Origin: Proteus mirabilis ATCC 29906 | Lineage (GTDB): Bacteria; Pseudomonadota; Gammaproteobacteria; Enterobacterales; Enterobacteriaceae | Assembly: GCF_000160755.1 (NCBI RefSeq) | Contig: NZ_GG668577.1 | Location: forward strand, 131,726 to 195,725 | DNA length: 64,000 nucleotides | Direction: 5' to 3' | Shown here: positions 12,996-22,489 of the stretch, piece after piece | Numbering within the stretch: the first letter of the stretch is position 1 | How the letters are laid out: each line of letters opens with the position of its first letter | Notes under the pieces: generated by a model | What the model was told of the DNA's origin: nothing | Database searches by the model: none | The model's input: only the letters and a program-made list of their open reading frames with translations | Program-made: the position numbers and the translations under genes

Positions 12996-14198
12996 ATGAA
13001 AACAAATCTTCCATCCGTATTGGCTAAGGTTACCGCGGGAATGGGTTTACTGCTAATTATTTCTAGTCCTACTTTTGCGGTGAATAATCCTGTGCCGCCT
13101 CAAATTGAGGCTAAATCTTACGTATTAATGGATTATAACAGTGGAAAAATACTTGCTTCAGAGAAGCCTGAAGAGCGCCTAGATCCTGCCAGTCTAACCA
13201 AAATAATGAGTAGTTATGTGGTAGGACAAGCGATAAAAGAGGGACGTATGTCGCCCGATGATATTGTTATTGTTGGGCGCAATGCTTGGGCGACGGGTAA
13301 TCCTGTTTTAAAGGGCTCATCCTTGATGTTTTTAAAACCAGGCGATCGAGTTAAAGTGATCGACTTAAATCGAGGTATGGTGATCCAATCTGGTAATGAT
13401 GCCAGTATTGCGTTGGCAGAGCATGTTGCCGGTAGCCAAGAAACCTTTGTTGATCTTATGAATACCTATGCCGCGAATTTAGGTTTAAAAAACACTCACT
13501 TTAAAACAGTACACGGTCTAGATTCTGAAGGGCAGTACACCACAGCACAAGATATGGCGTTATTAACGGCTGCTATGATCCGCGATGTACCTTCAGAATA
13601 TGATATTCATAAAGAAAAAGAATTTACCTTCAACAATATTCGCCAGCCAAATCGTAACCGTCTATTGTGGAATAAAAATATGAATGTCGACGGTGTAAAA
13701 ACCGGGCATACCAATGGGGCTGGCTATAACCTTGTCTCTTCGGCAACCGAAGGAAATATGCGTCTGATTGCAGTGGTTTTAGGGGCACCATCAGATAAAG
13801 TGCGTTTTGCTGAAAGTGAAAGATTACTCGGCTGGGGTTTCCGCTTTTTTGAAACCGTGACACCTGTAAAAGAGAACGTGCCCCTGACTACGCAAAAAGT
13901 ATGGTATGGCGATAAAGGTGAAGTGGCTTTAGGAGTTGCTAAAGATGCATCAATCACCATTCCTAAAGGAGAGCTAAAGAACTTAAAAGCCTCTTTTACA
14001 TTGACTAACCCCGAATTAGAAGCACCATTAACACAAAATCAAATCGTAGGAACAGTGAATTTCTTACTAAACGATGAAGTGATTGAGCAGCGTCCATTAG
14101 TGGTAAAAGAAGCGGTTGAAGAAGGGGGTTTCTTTAGTCGTATCTGGGACTTTGTGGTTAAAACAGTCTCTGGTTGGTTTAATGCGCTTTTTGGTTAA
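12996..14198 (+). CDS. dacC: D-alanyl-D-alanine carboxypeptidase (PBP5/6 family)
   Basis: Periplasmic penicillin-binding protein that removes the terminal D-Ala from peptidoglycan pentapeptides. The 400-residue precursor has a signal peptide (about 1-28), the serine-type SLTK motif at 66-69, SGN at 132-134 and KTG near 236. A C-terminal beta domain (from about 290) ends in an amphipathic tail (FFSRIWDFVVKTVSGWFNAL) that anchors it to the inner membrane. Length and the EEGGFF..WDFV ending are closer to DacC (PBP6) than to DacA or DacD, but the paralogs are alike and the name is moderately sure. It ends at a hairpin shared with fhs. Confidence 0.88.
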   Translation: MKTNLPSVLAKVTAGMGLLLIISSPTFAVNNPVPPQIEAKSYVLMDYNSGKILASEKPEERLDPASLTKIMSSYVVGQAIKEGRMSPDDIVIVGRNAWATGNPVLKGSSLMFLKPGDRVKVIDLNRGMVIQSGNDASIALAEHVAGSQETFVDLMNTYAANLGLKNTHFKTVHGLDSEGQYTTAQDMALLTAAMIRDVPSEYDIHKEKEFTFNNIRQPNRNRLLWNKNMNVDGVKTGHTNGAGYNLVSSATEGNMRLIAVVLGAPSDKVRFAESERLLGWGFRFFETVTPVKENVPLTTQKVWYGDKGEVALGVAKDASITIPKGELKNLKASFTLTNPELEAPLTQNQIVGTVNFLLNDEVIEQRPLVVKEAVEEGGFFSRIWDFVVKTVSGWFNALFG

Positions 14199-14236
14199 TT
14201 AAGTTCATAATTACTGAAAAAACTCACCCATTTAAA

Positions 14237-14267
14237 ATAAGAATGCCAGTATTAACTGGCATTCTTT
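14237..14267. terminator. bidirectional terminator between dacC and fhs
   Basis: Twelve-base arms AAGAATGCCAGT / ACTGGCATTCTT with an ATTA loop, A-rich on the left and T-rich on the right. It can serve both convergent genes. Confidence 0.8.
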
Positions 14268-14288
14268 ATTGAGTAGGTTTTAAGTGCC

Positions 14289-15959
14289 TTAGAACAGTCC
14301 TTTTATTGCCCCATGATCATCAACGTCCATCGCCATTGCTGCCGGTTTTTTAGGTAATCCTGGCATCGTATTTATTGTGCCCGTTAATGCAACAACAAAG
14401 CCTGCACCAGCACTGACATACACTTCCCGGATATTAATGGTAAAATCAGTCGGGCGACCAAGTAATGCGGGATCATCTGATAGAGAATATTGCGTTTTTG
14501 CCATACAAATAGGGAAATGGCCAAAGCCCATATCCTCGATTTTTGTTAGCATCTCTTGGGCGTTAGCATTGTAAGTCACTCCTTTTGCACCATAAATTTC
14601 TTGAGCAATGGTCTCTATCTTTTGCTTTAAAGGCATATTATCAGGGTAGAGTAATTGAAACTGTGGTGCATCATTTTCTAGTGTATCAATAACCTGATTG
14701 GCTAATTCAATACCACCCGCGCCACCTTTCTCCCATACTTGACTAATGGCAAAACGACATCCTCTTTGCTGGCAATATTGGGCGATAAATTCATGCTCTT
14801 TAGCAGAGTCTGTCACATAAGCATTTACTGTAACAATAACCGGAACACCATATTTTTTCAGATTTTCAATATGCTTACCTAGATTTTCGATCCCCGTTGC
14901 TAAAGCGGTGAGATTTTCGTGATCCCACTGTGTTTTGCCTAAGCCACCATTATATTTTAATGCCTTAGTGGTAACGACTAAAACTGCACAGTCTGGTTGT
15001 AAGTCGCCTATGCGACATTTGATATCAAAGAATTTTTCCGCACCTAGATCAGCACCAAATCCCGCTTCTGTTACAGTGATATCAGCCAGTTGAAGAGCAA
15101 GTTTAGTCGCTCTTAGGCTATTACAGCCATGGGCAATGTTGGCAAAAGGGCCACCATGAATAATCGCGGGGGTATTTTCTAACGTTTGTACTAAATTAGG
15201 ATTAAGGGCATCTTTAAGTAAGGTTGCCATAGCGCCGACAGCGTTGAGATCTTCAGCACTAACAGGCTCGCCTTCATAGTTATATGCAACGATGATACGT
15301 GCTAAGCGCTGTTTTAAATCATTAATATCTTTTGCTAAACAAAGGATAGACATAATTTCGCTAGCAACGGTGATAACAAAGCTATCTTCTCTAACCACCC
15401 CATCTTTGTCGCCACCTAATCCAATCACTAAATGACGTAGTGCGCGATCATTCATATCCATACAGCGCTTAAAAATAATCTTTTTAGGATTAATGTTAAG
15501 GGGATTACCTTGATAAAGCGAGTTATCTAACATCGCTGCTAATAAATTATTTGCAGAGGTGATAGCATGAAAATCACCGGTAAAATGAAGATTGAGATCT
15601 TCCATCGGTACAACTTGTGAATATCCACCGCCAGCCGCTCCTCCTTTTAGACCAAAACAAGGGCCTAAGGAGGGTTCGCGTAATGCAATAATGGCACTTT
15701 TGCCTAATTGATTAAGGGCTTGTCCTAATCCTACCGTAACGGTGGTTTTACCTTCACCTGCTGGTGTGGGATTAATGGAAGTGACAAGCACCAATTTACC
15801 CTGTTTTTTTGAGGTGATTTTTGACCAAATACTCTGGCTAAACTTGGCTTTGTATTTGCCATAAAATTCAATATCGTCTTGGTCTACATTTATTTTTTTA
15901 GCAATATCTTGGATGGGTAAAAGCGGTGCTTGATGGGAAATTTCAATATCTGATTTCAT
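14289..15959 (-). CDS. fhs: formate--tetrahydrofolate ligase
   Basis: ATP-dependent enzyme that activates formate to 10-formyl-tetrahydrofolate in the cytosol. The 556-residue product is of normal size. It has the ATP-binding PAGEGKT at 66-72, [22 protein letters not shown]-type glycine-rich segments, and a terminal region rich in glycine and proline ([17 protein letters not shown]). The frame extends 17 codons upstream, but the ATG at 15959, just after AGAGAA, gives the expected MKSDIEI start. It is monocistronic and convergent with dacC. E. coli K-12 lacks this gene; here it could capture formate made by PflB, an inference only. Confidence 0.95.
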   Translation of the reverse strand: MKSDIEISHQAPLLPIQDIAKKINVDQDDIEFYGKYKAKFSQSIWSKITSKKQGKLVLVTSINPTPAGEGKTTVTVGLGQALNQLGKSAIIALREPSLGPCFGLKGGAAGGGYSQVVPMEDLNLHFTGDFHAITSANNLLAAMLDNSLYQGNPLNINPKKIIFKRCMDMNDRALRHLVIGLGGDKDGVVREDSFVITVASEIMSILCLAKDINDLKQRLARIIVAYNYEGEPVSAEDLNAVGAMATLLKDALNPNLVQTLENTPAIIHGGPFANIAHGCNSLRATKLALQLADITVTEAGFGADLGAEKFFDIKCRIGDLQPDCAVLVVTTKALKYNGGLGKTQWDHENLTALATGIENLGKHIENLKKYGVPVIVTVNAYVTDSAKEHEFIAQYCQQRGCRFAISQVWEKGGAGGIELANQVIDTLENDAPQFQLLYPDNMPLKQKIETIAQEIYGAKGVTYNANAQEMLTKIEDMGFGHFPICMAKTQYSLSDDPALLGRPTDFTINIREVYVSAGAGFVVALTGTINTMPGLPKKPAAMAMDVDDHGAIKGLF

Positions 15960-16238
15960 TTTGGTTCTCTTTTTATCCCGTGTAGAGCTACATGAGTGAT
16001 AATGCATCAATGCTATCGATTCAACAGATCAAGAAAAAATGTGTCGCTCTGTTGCTACTTATTGAGCGAATAACCCTCTAATTAATCAACTTTAGCTAAT
16101 AATATAAATATGACCAATAGATTTATAGGTTTATAGATATTGGACTTTAGAAGATATGCTCAGTGTCACATGATACTGCCATTGTGATAAAAATATAAAA
16201 TTATTATGTTGTGATTGAAGGGATCTTGGTCGGGGAGC
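15960..16238 (-). promoter_or_regulatory. leader and promoter region of fhs
   Basis: About 280 AT-rich bases between the fhs start and the sdaB terminator. The fhs promoter must be here. No riboswitch fold or clear binding site was recognised. Confidence 0.4.
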
Positions 16239-16270
16239 AAAAATAAATAATGCCAGCAAAAGCTGGCATT
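16239..16270 (-). terminator. rho-independent terminator of sdaB
   Basis: On the minus strand AATGCCAGC / GCTGGCATT with a TTTT loop, then an ATTTATTTTT tract, 35 bases past the sdaB stop codon. Confidence 0.8.
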
Positions 16271-16304
16271 GGTTTATGGGTAACTGCCATGTCAAAGTGT
16301 TAAA

Positions 16305-17669
16305 TTAATCGCAAGAGACTTTAATGGCTAAGCCACCTTGTGATGTTTCACGATATTTAGAATTAATATCTTTACCTGTTTCATACATAGTCTCGATGAC
16401 TTTATCTAAACAGATACGTGGATCACTGACACGACGAAGCGCCATCCGTGCTGAGTTTACCGCTTGTACGGCAGCAATAGCATTACGCTCGATACAAGGC
16501 ACCTGTACTTGTCCTGCAACCGGATCACAAGTAAGACCTAAGTTATGCTCCATCGCGATTTCAGCCGCAATACAGACTTGCTCAGGACTACCCCCTAGCA
16601 GTTCAGTTAAAGCCCCTGCAGCCATTGAGCAGGCTACACCGACTTCACCTTGACAACCCACTTCAGCACCGGAAATAGAGGCATTCATTTTGTACAGCGA
16701 CCCAATAACACCGGCTACTAAGAAAAAGCGTGTATAGGAGTTTTCGTTGACTGGGCGAATAAATTTATCGTAATAGGAGAGTACGGCAGGAATAATACCG
16801 CATGCGCCATTAGTGGGTGCTGTTACAACACGTCCACCGGCTGCATTCTCTTCGTTTACGGCTAATGCAAACATATTGATCCAATCAACCACTGTCATAG
16901 GATCGGTGGTGGTTTTATCTTCAGTCACTAACATACGACGTAACGCAGATGCGCGACGAGGAACACGTAATGGTCCCGGTAATAAGCCTTCGGTATTAAC
17001 ACCGCGCTCGATACCTGATTTCATTACCTCCCAAACGGCAGCAAAATGGGCTGAGATCTCTTCTTTACTGCGTAATGCAAGTTCATTTTGCATCACCAGT
17101 GCAGAAAGAGAGAGGCCGGTTTCCTTACAGTGACGTCGCAAATCAGCAGCATATTGATAAGGATAAGGTACTTCAACTTTATTCTCTTCGGGCTGACCAA
17201 AATGCTCTTCATCAACAATAAAGCCGCCACCAATGGAGTAATAGGTTTTTTTCAACAGAAGTTGTTCGCCATTATAGGCGCTGATAGTCATACCATTTTC
17301 ATGAAGAGGTAAATTACTTTTATGAAAATTCATGCCTCCAACCGCGGGGAAATCAACCTCTTGAGCACCATTAGCTAACATCAAACGTCCGGTATTTTCG
17401 ACTTGTTTAATAAAAGGTGCGATAGCGTCAATATCAACCGTATCAGGTAAATTACCGGCTAATCCCATAATAATCGCGATATCTGTTGCGTGACCTTTAC
17501 CTGTTAGAGATAAAGAGCCATACACATCAACGACTACGCGGGAAACAGAGGAGAGAAGGTTTTTCTCAGCAAGTAAATCGACAAATTCTTTACCTGCTTT
17601 CATTGGGCCTACCGTGTGTGAGCTTGAAGGTCCAATACCGATTTTAAAAATATCAAAAACGCTAACCAT
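16305..17669 (-). CDS. sdaB: L-serine ammonia-lyase (L-serine deaminase)
   Basis: Iron-sulfur enzyme that converts L-serine to pyruvate and ammonia in the cytosol. The 454-residue product carries the beta domain first (GIGPSSSHTVGPMKAG, the family signature) and then the alpha catalytic domain (PTNGACGIIPAVL, SGAEVGCQGEVGVACSMAAG and CDPVAGQVQVPCIERN, with the cluster-binding cysteines). MVSVFDIFKIG, GNLPDTVDID and KTTTDPMTVVDWINMF favour SdaB over SdaA, and so does its place downstream of sdaC. A GGGAGGCGA site precedes the start. A 114-base gap with a strong hairpin separates it from sdaC. Confidence 0.92.
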   Translation of the reverse strand: MVSVFDIFKIGIGPSSSHTVGPMKAGKEFVDLLAEKNLLSSVSRVVVDVYGSLSLTGKGHATDIAIIMGLAGNLPDTVDIDAIAPFIKQVENTGRLMLANGAQEVDFPAVGGMNFHKSNLPLHENGMTISAYNGEQLLLKKTYYSIGGGFIVDEEHFGQPEENKVEVPYPYQYAADLRRHCKETGLSLSALVMQNELALRSKEEISAHFAAVWEVMKSGIERGVNTEGLLPGPLRVPRRASALRRMLVTEDKTTTDPMTVVDWINMFALAVNEENAAGGRVVTAPTNGACGIIPAVLSYYDKFIRPVNENSYTRFFLVAGVIGSLYKMNASISGAEVGCQGEVGVACSMAAGALTELLGGSPEQVCIAAEIAMEHNLGLTCDPVAGQVQVPCIERNAIAAVQAVNSARMALRRVSDPRICLDKVIETMYETGKDINSKYRETSQGGLAIKVSCD

Positions 17670-17738
17670 AATATTCGCCTCCCTAATTTAAAGGCGCACT
17701 GTGTGTTATTAGAATGAAAACTGTTTTGTAGACTGTAG

Positions 17739-17774
17739 CGATATGGCTACTTTCATTTTAGAAAGTAGCCATCG
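17739..17774 (-). repeat. intercistronic hairpin between sdaC and sdaB
   Basis: TGGCTACTTTC and GAAAGTAGCCA are perfect 11-base arms around ATTTTA, extended by CGAT/ATCG with a two-base bulge. No T-run follows on the minus strand. It is therefore more likely a stabilising or processing hairpin within the sdaCB transcript than a full terminator. Confidence 0.6.
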
Positions 17775-17783
17775 ATAAACTTA

Positions 17784-19112
17784 TTAGTTAAAGAAATAAT
17801 TAATGAAAGTATTACCTAAGGTGTAGAAAACCGCTGAGATTGCAATCAGACCCATGATAACAACAAATACGTTGCTAATATGGCCTTGATATTTTTTCAT
17901 CGCTGGTACTTTACGGATAGCATACATAGGCATTAAGAACAGTAACATTGCGATGATTGGGCCACCCAATGTTTCAATCATACCAAGGATACTTGGGTTT
18001 AATGTTGCAACGATCCACGTTGTAACCAACATAAACAGAGCTGTGATTTTGTTTAAACGATCTTTTTCGACATTCTTACCAATTCCGCGCATCCCTTTGA
18101 TAATTAAGCCATTGAAACCTTCACGAGCCCCTAAATAGTGACCTAAGAAAGATTTAGTAATCGCAACAAAGGCAATGAAAGGTGCAATGTAAGCGATAAC
18201 GGGTGCTTCAAAGTGGTTAGCAAGATAAGACAGAATACTGATGTTTTGCTCTTTTGCTTCAGCTAAATTTTCTGGTGTTAAGCTAAATACGCAGCTAAAC
18301 ACGAAGAACATAACAGTGATCACCATCATAATATGAGCATAAGCTAAGATGCGTGAACATTTTTTCTCTGCATTATCACCGTACTCTTCGCGTTTTGCCA
18401 CAGCAAAAGCAGAGATGATTGGTGAGTGGTTAAAAGAGAACACCATCACAGGGATAGCTAACCATAAGGTTACTAACAAGCCTTGGCTCATACCAGAAGT
18501 TGATGCGTGATCAAAAGAGAGCGTATCAAGAATGGCACCATTCCATTCAGGAATGAGGTATAAAGCAAGTACCATCAAGATGGCAACGAATGGGAATACT
18601 AAGACACTCATTGCTTTAACAATAGCTTGTTCACCAAAGCGAATGATACACATAATACCGACAATCAGTACCAGTGATAAAATCGCACGAGGTGGTGCTG
18701 TCATATGCATTTGGTGAACAATAAAGCTTTCTACCGTATTAGTGATAGCGACACTGTAAACCAACAAGATAGGATAAATAGCAAAGAAATAGAGCAGAGT
18801 GATTAATACACCTGCTGTTTTACCAAAGTGTTCTTCAACCACTTCAGTAATATCTTCACCTGGATTTTTACCTGATAGCACAAAGCGACACATACCACGG
18901 TGTGCAAAAAAGGTCATAGGAAAAGCAAGTACTAACATAATCAACAGAGGAATTAAGCCACCAATCCCGGCATTGATAGGTAAAAACAGAACGCCAGCAC
19001 CGATAGCTGTACCATACAAACCGAGCATCCATACTGTGTCTGACTTACGCCATGTTTTGTAATCACTTTGGGTATTACCCTGTGCGATAGAACCAGCTTT
19101 GGTTGTATCCAT
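17784..19112 (-). CDS. sdaC: serine/proton symporter
   Basis: Inner-membrane amino-acid permease of the hydroxy/aromatic amino acid (HAAAP) family. The 442-residue chain has about eleven hydrophobic segments, beginning with [21 protein letters not shown]. It follows E. coli SdaC nearly throughout ([49 protein letters not shown] in shorter pieces), with about a dozen extra residues in all. It supplies serine to the deaminase encoded next. CGGAGAG precedes the ATG. A long AT-rich region upstream contains a CRP-like site. Confidence 0.94.
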   Translation of the reverse strand: MDTTKAGSIAQGNTQSDYKTWRKSDTVWMLGLYGTAIGAGVLFLPINAGIGGLIPLLIMLVLAFPMTFFAHRGMCRFVLSGKNPGEDITEVVEEHFGKTAGVLITLLYFFAIYPILLVYSVAITNTVESFIVHQMHMTAPPRAILSLVLIVGIMCIIRFGEQAIVKAMSVLVFPFVAILMVLALYLIPEWNGAILDTLSFDHASTSGMSQGLLVTLWLAIPVMVFSFNHSPIISAFAVAKREEYGDNAEKKCSRILAYAHIMMVITVMFFVFSCVFSLTPENLAEAKEQNISILSYLANHFEAPVIAYIAPFIAFVAITKSFLGHYLGAREGFNGLIIKGMRGIGKNVEKDRLNKITALFMLVTTWIVATLNPSILGMIETLGGPIIAMLLFLMPMYAIRKVPAMKKYQGHISNVFVVIMGLIAISAVFYTLGNTFINYFFN

Positions 19113-19983
19113 AATACTCTCCGAAATAACGCGGTAAAAAAATAATGAAAAATAAAGTGAGTCATTGCCTTTTTACAAAGCAATCACTGCATAAATTTTA
19201 TTATGAATAAATGAGCGCATTGAGTGCCTGGTGTTATCTCAATATCTTCAATTACCACATACTAAAAAAGCTAGATTTTAAAAGAATAAAAATCTTCTAA
19301 AATTTGAAAAAATATTCAATAAGTTTATATCTAGACTTTAGATGGGCAGAATATAGTGTTTTTCAGGATAAACTACCGTGATCACCATCTCAAATGCTAA
19401 ATATAACTAAAAAATCGCTAAATGTAACATTTTTTATACTTTGTGCTTTTTGTGTGCTGTTTATAAACATTTTGAAATGGTTTTCCAAAATTGTTTATTT
19501 TTTAGAATAAAATTAAATATAGAAATATTCATATGTTAATGATTATTTTTCCTGCTTTCTATTTTTTATAAAATAGATGATTTAAATCAATGAGGTTATT
19601 TTTATTTACATTTAAAACATTATTTTAACTTTATAATATGTTGATTTATATATAAAAAATAAATTTTGTGACTTGGCTAAAAAATCACTTAAAAGCCTAT
19701 AGAAATAAAAAAATATGATTATTTATTAATGGTCTTCTACTGTTTGATAAAATAGTTATCTCATTATTTTATCAATAACAGAAATATTGTTTATATTTGG
19801 TACAATATTCCTGTTAATAAAATCATAAAATATTTTATTTCTAGTGAATATAAAAACTTCATTTTGATTAAAATAACAACGAAATTATTTTTTGGACAAA
19901 AAATATAATAATAGAGAATATTTTTATTCATATATTAATATATAAAATCTTTATTTATTTATATTAAATAGCAGAAAAAGACA
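19113..19983. other. 870-bp very AT-rich gene-free region upstream of sdaC
   Basis: No plausible gene on either strand; stop codons are dense in all frames. The part nearest sdaC (19113-19450) should hold its promoter. Bases 19440-19980 are composed mostly of A and T with many short A/T runs, the kind of sequence bound by H-NS. It could be a silencing region or the remains of deleted genes. No RNA gene was recognised. Confidence 0.6.
19377..19392. promoter_or_regulatory. candidate CRP site upstream of sdaC
   Basis: CGTGA-TCACCA-TCTCA matches the CRP consensus TGTGA-N6-TCACA at eight of ten defined positions. It lies about 270 bases before the sdaC start. CRP control of sdaC is known in E. 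coli; the site here is an inference. Confidence 0.4.
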
Positions 19984-20015
19984 ATAAAAAAGACCACATT
20001 AATACTGTGGCCTTT
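19984..20015 (-). terminator. rho-independent terminator of ybjG
   Basis: On the minus strand AGGCCACA / TGTGGTCT with a seven-base loop, followed by TTTTTATTGT. It lies about 27 bases past the ybjG stop codon. Confidence 0.8.
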
Positions 20016-20041
20016 TGCGGTTGTTTCTTATCCTAATAGGA

Positions 20042-20665
20042 TTAAGCTTTTGTCCAACCTTTGCGAATAGGATATGCAAAGCAGAGTTGATAAAGCTGGT
20101 GGATCGCTTTTTGTAACTTTTTCCCGCCTTGTGACCAAAGTATTTGACTTAATGCACAAGAGAGGAGAGCAACAATAAATGCACCAACCATATCTATTGG
20201 CCAATGGACGCCAAGATAGATACGAGCCCAAGCAATCGCAAGACCTAAAATAAGCATCAGCATGCCAATGCGTTTACTGTTATGCCAAAAAAGATAAGCC
20301 AGTGCGATAGTAAACACGAAAGTACCATGATTACTAGGGAAGGAAGGCGTTGCCTCATGATCAAGGAAGTTATAACCGATATTGGCTGCAAAAGGGCGAT
20401 CATGGGGAGCTATCATACCGATAAACCAAGAGATAGAGAGGGCAATAATCAGAGCGACCCCAGCCTTACAAGCTAAAGTCCTTTGCTGATCAATATGCTT
20501 TTCATTTCCCCATAGCCAATAGAAAGCTAAAGACAGAGGGAACAAGTAAACCAAGTATTTAGCAATAAAGATCGCGACATTAATCTCTAAAGGGGAGGCC
20601 GAAGGGGTTGCATTCATCAATGAAAATACGGCTAAATTGAGTTGTTCCAGCAAAGTAAGCTCCAT
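20042..20665 (-). CDS. ybjG: undecaprenyl-diphosphatase, PAP2 superfamily
   Basis: Inner-membrane phosphatase that recycles undecaprenyl pyrophosphate, the lipid carrier for peptidoglycan and O-antigen. From the ATG at 20665 it has 207 residues, and the frame extends seven codons to a TTG that has no better ribosome site. Both starts have weak sites; the ATG is preferred for similarity to E. coli YbjG (NLAVFSLMNATP). About five membrane segments are seen. The acid-phosphatase motifs are PHDRPF, PSFPSNHGT and ARIYLGVHWPIDMVG, with the catalytic His residues in the second and third. The C terminus ends CFAYPIRKGW, as in YbjG. Confidence 0.88.
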   Translation of the reverse strand: MELTLLEQLNLAVFSLMNATPSASPLEINVAIFIAKYLVYLFPLSLAFYWLWGNEKHIDQQRTLACKAGVALIIALSISWFIGMIAPHDRPFAANIGYNFLDHEATPSFPSNHGTFVFTIALAYLFWHNSKRIGMLMLILGLAIAWARIYLGVHWPIDMVGAFIVALLSCALSQILWSQGGKKLQKAIHQLYQLCFAYPIRKGWTKA

Positions 20666-20890
20666 ATATATCGTGCTGATAGGCAATGTTTATGGTACAT
20701 AATCAGTCAATCCCACAAGGTTAAATGAGGCTGTGCGCAGGGTAAAGAGTAATTTTCTTATTTAATTGTGCTTTTTTTCAAGAATTGTCAGTTTTTTTTC
20801 GCTGACTGACTGAATTAACTAAAAAAACACTTTACCCTTGAGTAATTGCACTTTTTTATCTATCACCCATATGTTTAAAGGTATTAATCA

Positions 20891-21316
20891 ATGTGGTTTC
20901 AAAAAGAGATTTTACTTCAAGCAAAACCGAGAGGATTTCATTTAATCACACAGGCACTGTTGCAAGAATTACCCGAACTCAGACAATACAAAATAGGTAT
21001 TGCTCATTTTTTTATTCAACATACTTCTGCGTCATTAACCATTAATGAAAACGCCGATCCGACTGTACGCAGTGATTTTGAAAGTTTCTTTAATCGCTGT
21101 GTGAAAGAGCATGAAGCTTATTATCTTCACACTTATGAAGGCAGTGATGATATGCCAGCCCATCTTAAAAGTAGTTTACTTGGTCAGAGTGTGTCGGTGC
21201 CTATTTGCCAAGGGGAATTAAATTTAGGTACATGGCAGGGGATTTATTTAGGTGAACATAGAGATCACGGTGGGCGTCGACGTATTGTGGTGACATTACA
21301 AGGAGAGTGTTACTGA
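20891..21316 (+). CDS. yjbQ: YjbQ/UPF0047 family protein (secondary thiamine-phosphate synthase-like)
   Basis: A 141-residue single-domain cytosolic protein. The family motifs HFFIQHTSASLTINENADP, DDMPAHLKSSLLG, GTWQGIYLGEHRDHGGRRRI are present, with the conserved His residues thought to bind metal. Family members have weak thiamine-phosphate synthase activity in genetic tests; the true role is unsettled. It is full length compared with E. coli YjbQ. It reads towards the rybB terminator, which lies only 13 bases past its stop codon on the other strand. Confidence 0.88.
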   Translation: MWFQKEILLQAKPRGFHLITQALLQELPELRQYKIGIAHFFIQHTSASLTINENADPTVRSDFESFFNRCVKEHEAYYLHTYEGSDDMPAHLKSSLLGQSVSVPICQGELNLGTWQGIYLGEHRDHGGRRRIVVTLQGECY

Positions 21317-21328
21317 ATTTTAGGCAAT

Positions 21329-21412
21329 AAAAAACCCGACAGTTATTTCACCAAAAGGGGTTGAAACTATCGGGCTCCTCAATATTTGGGGACATCAAAG
21401 AAAAGCAGTGGC
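21329..21412 (-). ncRNA. rybB: RybB small regulatory RNA
   Basis: Hfq-dependent sRNA that represses outer-membrane protein mRNAs in the sigma-E response. On the minus strand it starts at 21412 with GCCACTGCTTTTCTTTGATG, the 5' seed as I remember it from E. coli RybB, followed by the TCCCC...GAGGAGCCC-type middle. It ends in a hairpin (CCCGATAGTTTCA pairing with TGAAATAACTGTCGGG) and a T-run at 21334-21329. The predicted length of 84 nt is close to the roughly 80 nt of E. coli. It lies between yjbQ and grxA and has its own sigma-E promoter. Confidence 0.93.
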
Positions 21413-21418
21413 ACTAAT

Positions 21419-21445
21419 TCAGACTACGAGTTAAAAAGAAAGTTC
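21419..21445 (-). promoter_or_regulatory. sigma-E promoter of rybB
   Basis: On the minus strand GAACTT (21445-21440) and GTCTGA (21424-21419) are separated by 15 bases. The -10 element ends six bases before the predicted RybB start. Both elements and spacing fit the RpoE consensus. Confidence 0.88.
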
Positions 21446-21534
21446 GCCAATTAATGAAAAAAAATAGAAATATTTTTAGTAAGTGGTCTGAAAAGGGAAA
21501 AAACAACGGAGAAAGTAGTAGGTAAAAAAGAATG

Positions 21535-21577
21535 AAAACGCTAAAACACATTGATAAATAAAGTATTTTAGCGTTTT
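21535..21577. terminator. terminator of grxA
   Basis: AAAACGCTAAAA and TTTTAGCGTTTT form twelve-base arms around a 19-base A/T-rich loop, starting six bases past the grxA stop codon, with TTTTCATTC after it on the minus strand. Confidence 0.7.
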
Positions 21578-21582
21578 AAAAA

Positions 21583-21846
21583 TTAGTTATAGATGCCTAA
21601 ATGCTCTTTCGCATAAGCTTCAAAATCTGTGCAGCCACCAATGTGTTTTTCATCAATAAAAATTTGTGGCACAGTTTCAACAGGTTTACCGACGGTTTTT
21701 GATAAGTCTGCTTTGGTAATACCTTCAGCTTGAATATCCACATAGCGGAAATCAAAGTCATCACGTTTTTCAGACAAGGTTTCAGCAAGTTGTTTAGCTC
21801 GGACACAATATGGGCAACCAGGACGACCAAAAATTACAACAAACAT
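21583..21846 (-). CDS. grxA: glutaredoxin 1
   Basis: Small glutathione-dependent thiol-disulfide oxidoreductase, a hydrogen donor for ribonucleotide reductase and other enzymes. The 87-residue thioredoxin-fold protein has the CPYC active site at residues 12-15, the TVPQIFIDEKHIGGCTDF segment with the cis-Pro, and a GG glutathione-binding turn. It matches E. coli GrxA throughout, not GrxC. An extra Cys follows the GG pair where E. coli has Tyr. AAGGAG precedes the ATG. It is divergent from ybjC, as grxA and ybjC neighbour each other in E. coli. Confidence 0.95.
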   Translation of the reverse strand: MFVVIFGRPGCPYCVRAKQLAETLSEKRDDFDFRYVDIQAEGITKADLSKTVGKPVETVPQIFIDEKHIGGCTDFEAYAKEHLGIYN

Positions 21847-22016
21847 ACGACACTCCTTATTGAGGAAAAAAATTCAGGCATAATAGTCTTTATTTGTGAA
21901 TACTATGCCTTTTTATTCGAATAAACAAAAACAGTTATTGCCTTTTAGTGTAATAAATTATATCAATTTGCTGAATGATGATATAGGACGAGTGCAAGGC
22001 GATGAACGGAGACAAC

Positions 22017-22319
22017 ATGGAAAAGCCCTCTAAACGGGATATGAAAACACTATCAGATATGCCAAAGCCAATTATTATTATTGAACTAATTGGTATTGTG
22101 CTATTGGTTATCGCTTACTTATATATTAATCAATATATGACTTCACCGGAATGGTTAACAACCTATACAGGGCAATTGACCTTGGTTGTTTTAGGGGTGC
22201 TTTGTATGATCCCACCTGCAATACATATCGTTTGGCGAGCGATCTATCGTTTAACCTTCTTAGGTATTGATACTAAGGCAACTGAAAATAAAAAGAAAAA
22301 GCCACATAACGAAAAATAA
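22017..22319 (+). CDS. ybjC: YbjC family small membrane protein (DUF1418)
   Basis: A 100-residue protein with two hydrophobic segments (about residues 20-40 and 58-75) and a basic C-terminal tail, so probably an inner-membrane protein. It aligns weakly with E. coli YbjC (KPIIIIELIGIVLL and the second segment). Position next to grxA supports the call. An earlier in-frame ATG at 22002 is possible, but GGAG lies five bases before the ATG at 22017. Function unknown. Confidence 0.7.
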   Translation: MEKPSKRDMKTLSDMPKPIIIIELIGIVLLVIAYLYINQYMTSPEWLTTYTGQLTLVVLGVLCMIPPAIHIVWRAIYRLTFLGIDTKATENKKKKPHNEK

Positions 22320-22344
22320 ATACAGTTTTATATCATGATGAGTG

Positions 22345-22374
22345 AAAGAGGCTAGGTGACTTAGCCTCTTTGTC
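22345..22374 (+). terminator. terminator of ybjC
   Basis: AAAGAGGCTA / TAGCCTCTTT ten-base arms with a seven-base loop, ending in TTTGTC, 26 bases after the ybjC stop codon. Confidence 0.75.
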
Positions 22375-22489
22375 ACTTGACTTTATTTGTGGCGTTTTTC
22401 TATTTATTACTGCCTTCTGGTGAAAAAAAGTGGCAAAATAACGCCAATGCAGAAAAGCACTCTTATTTTTAGCGCGTAAAGGTTATTTA

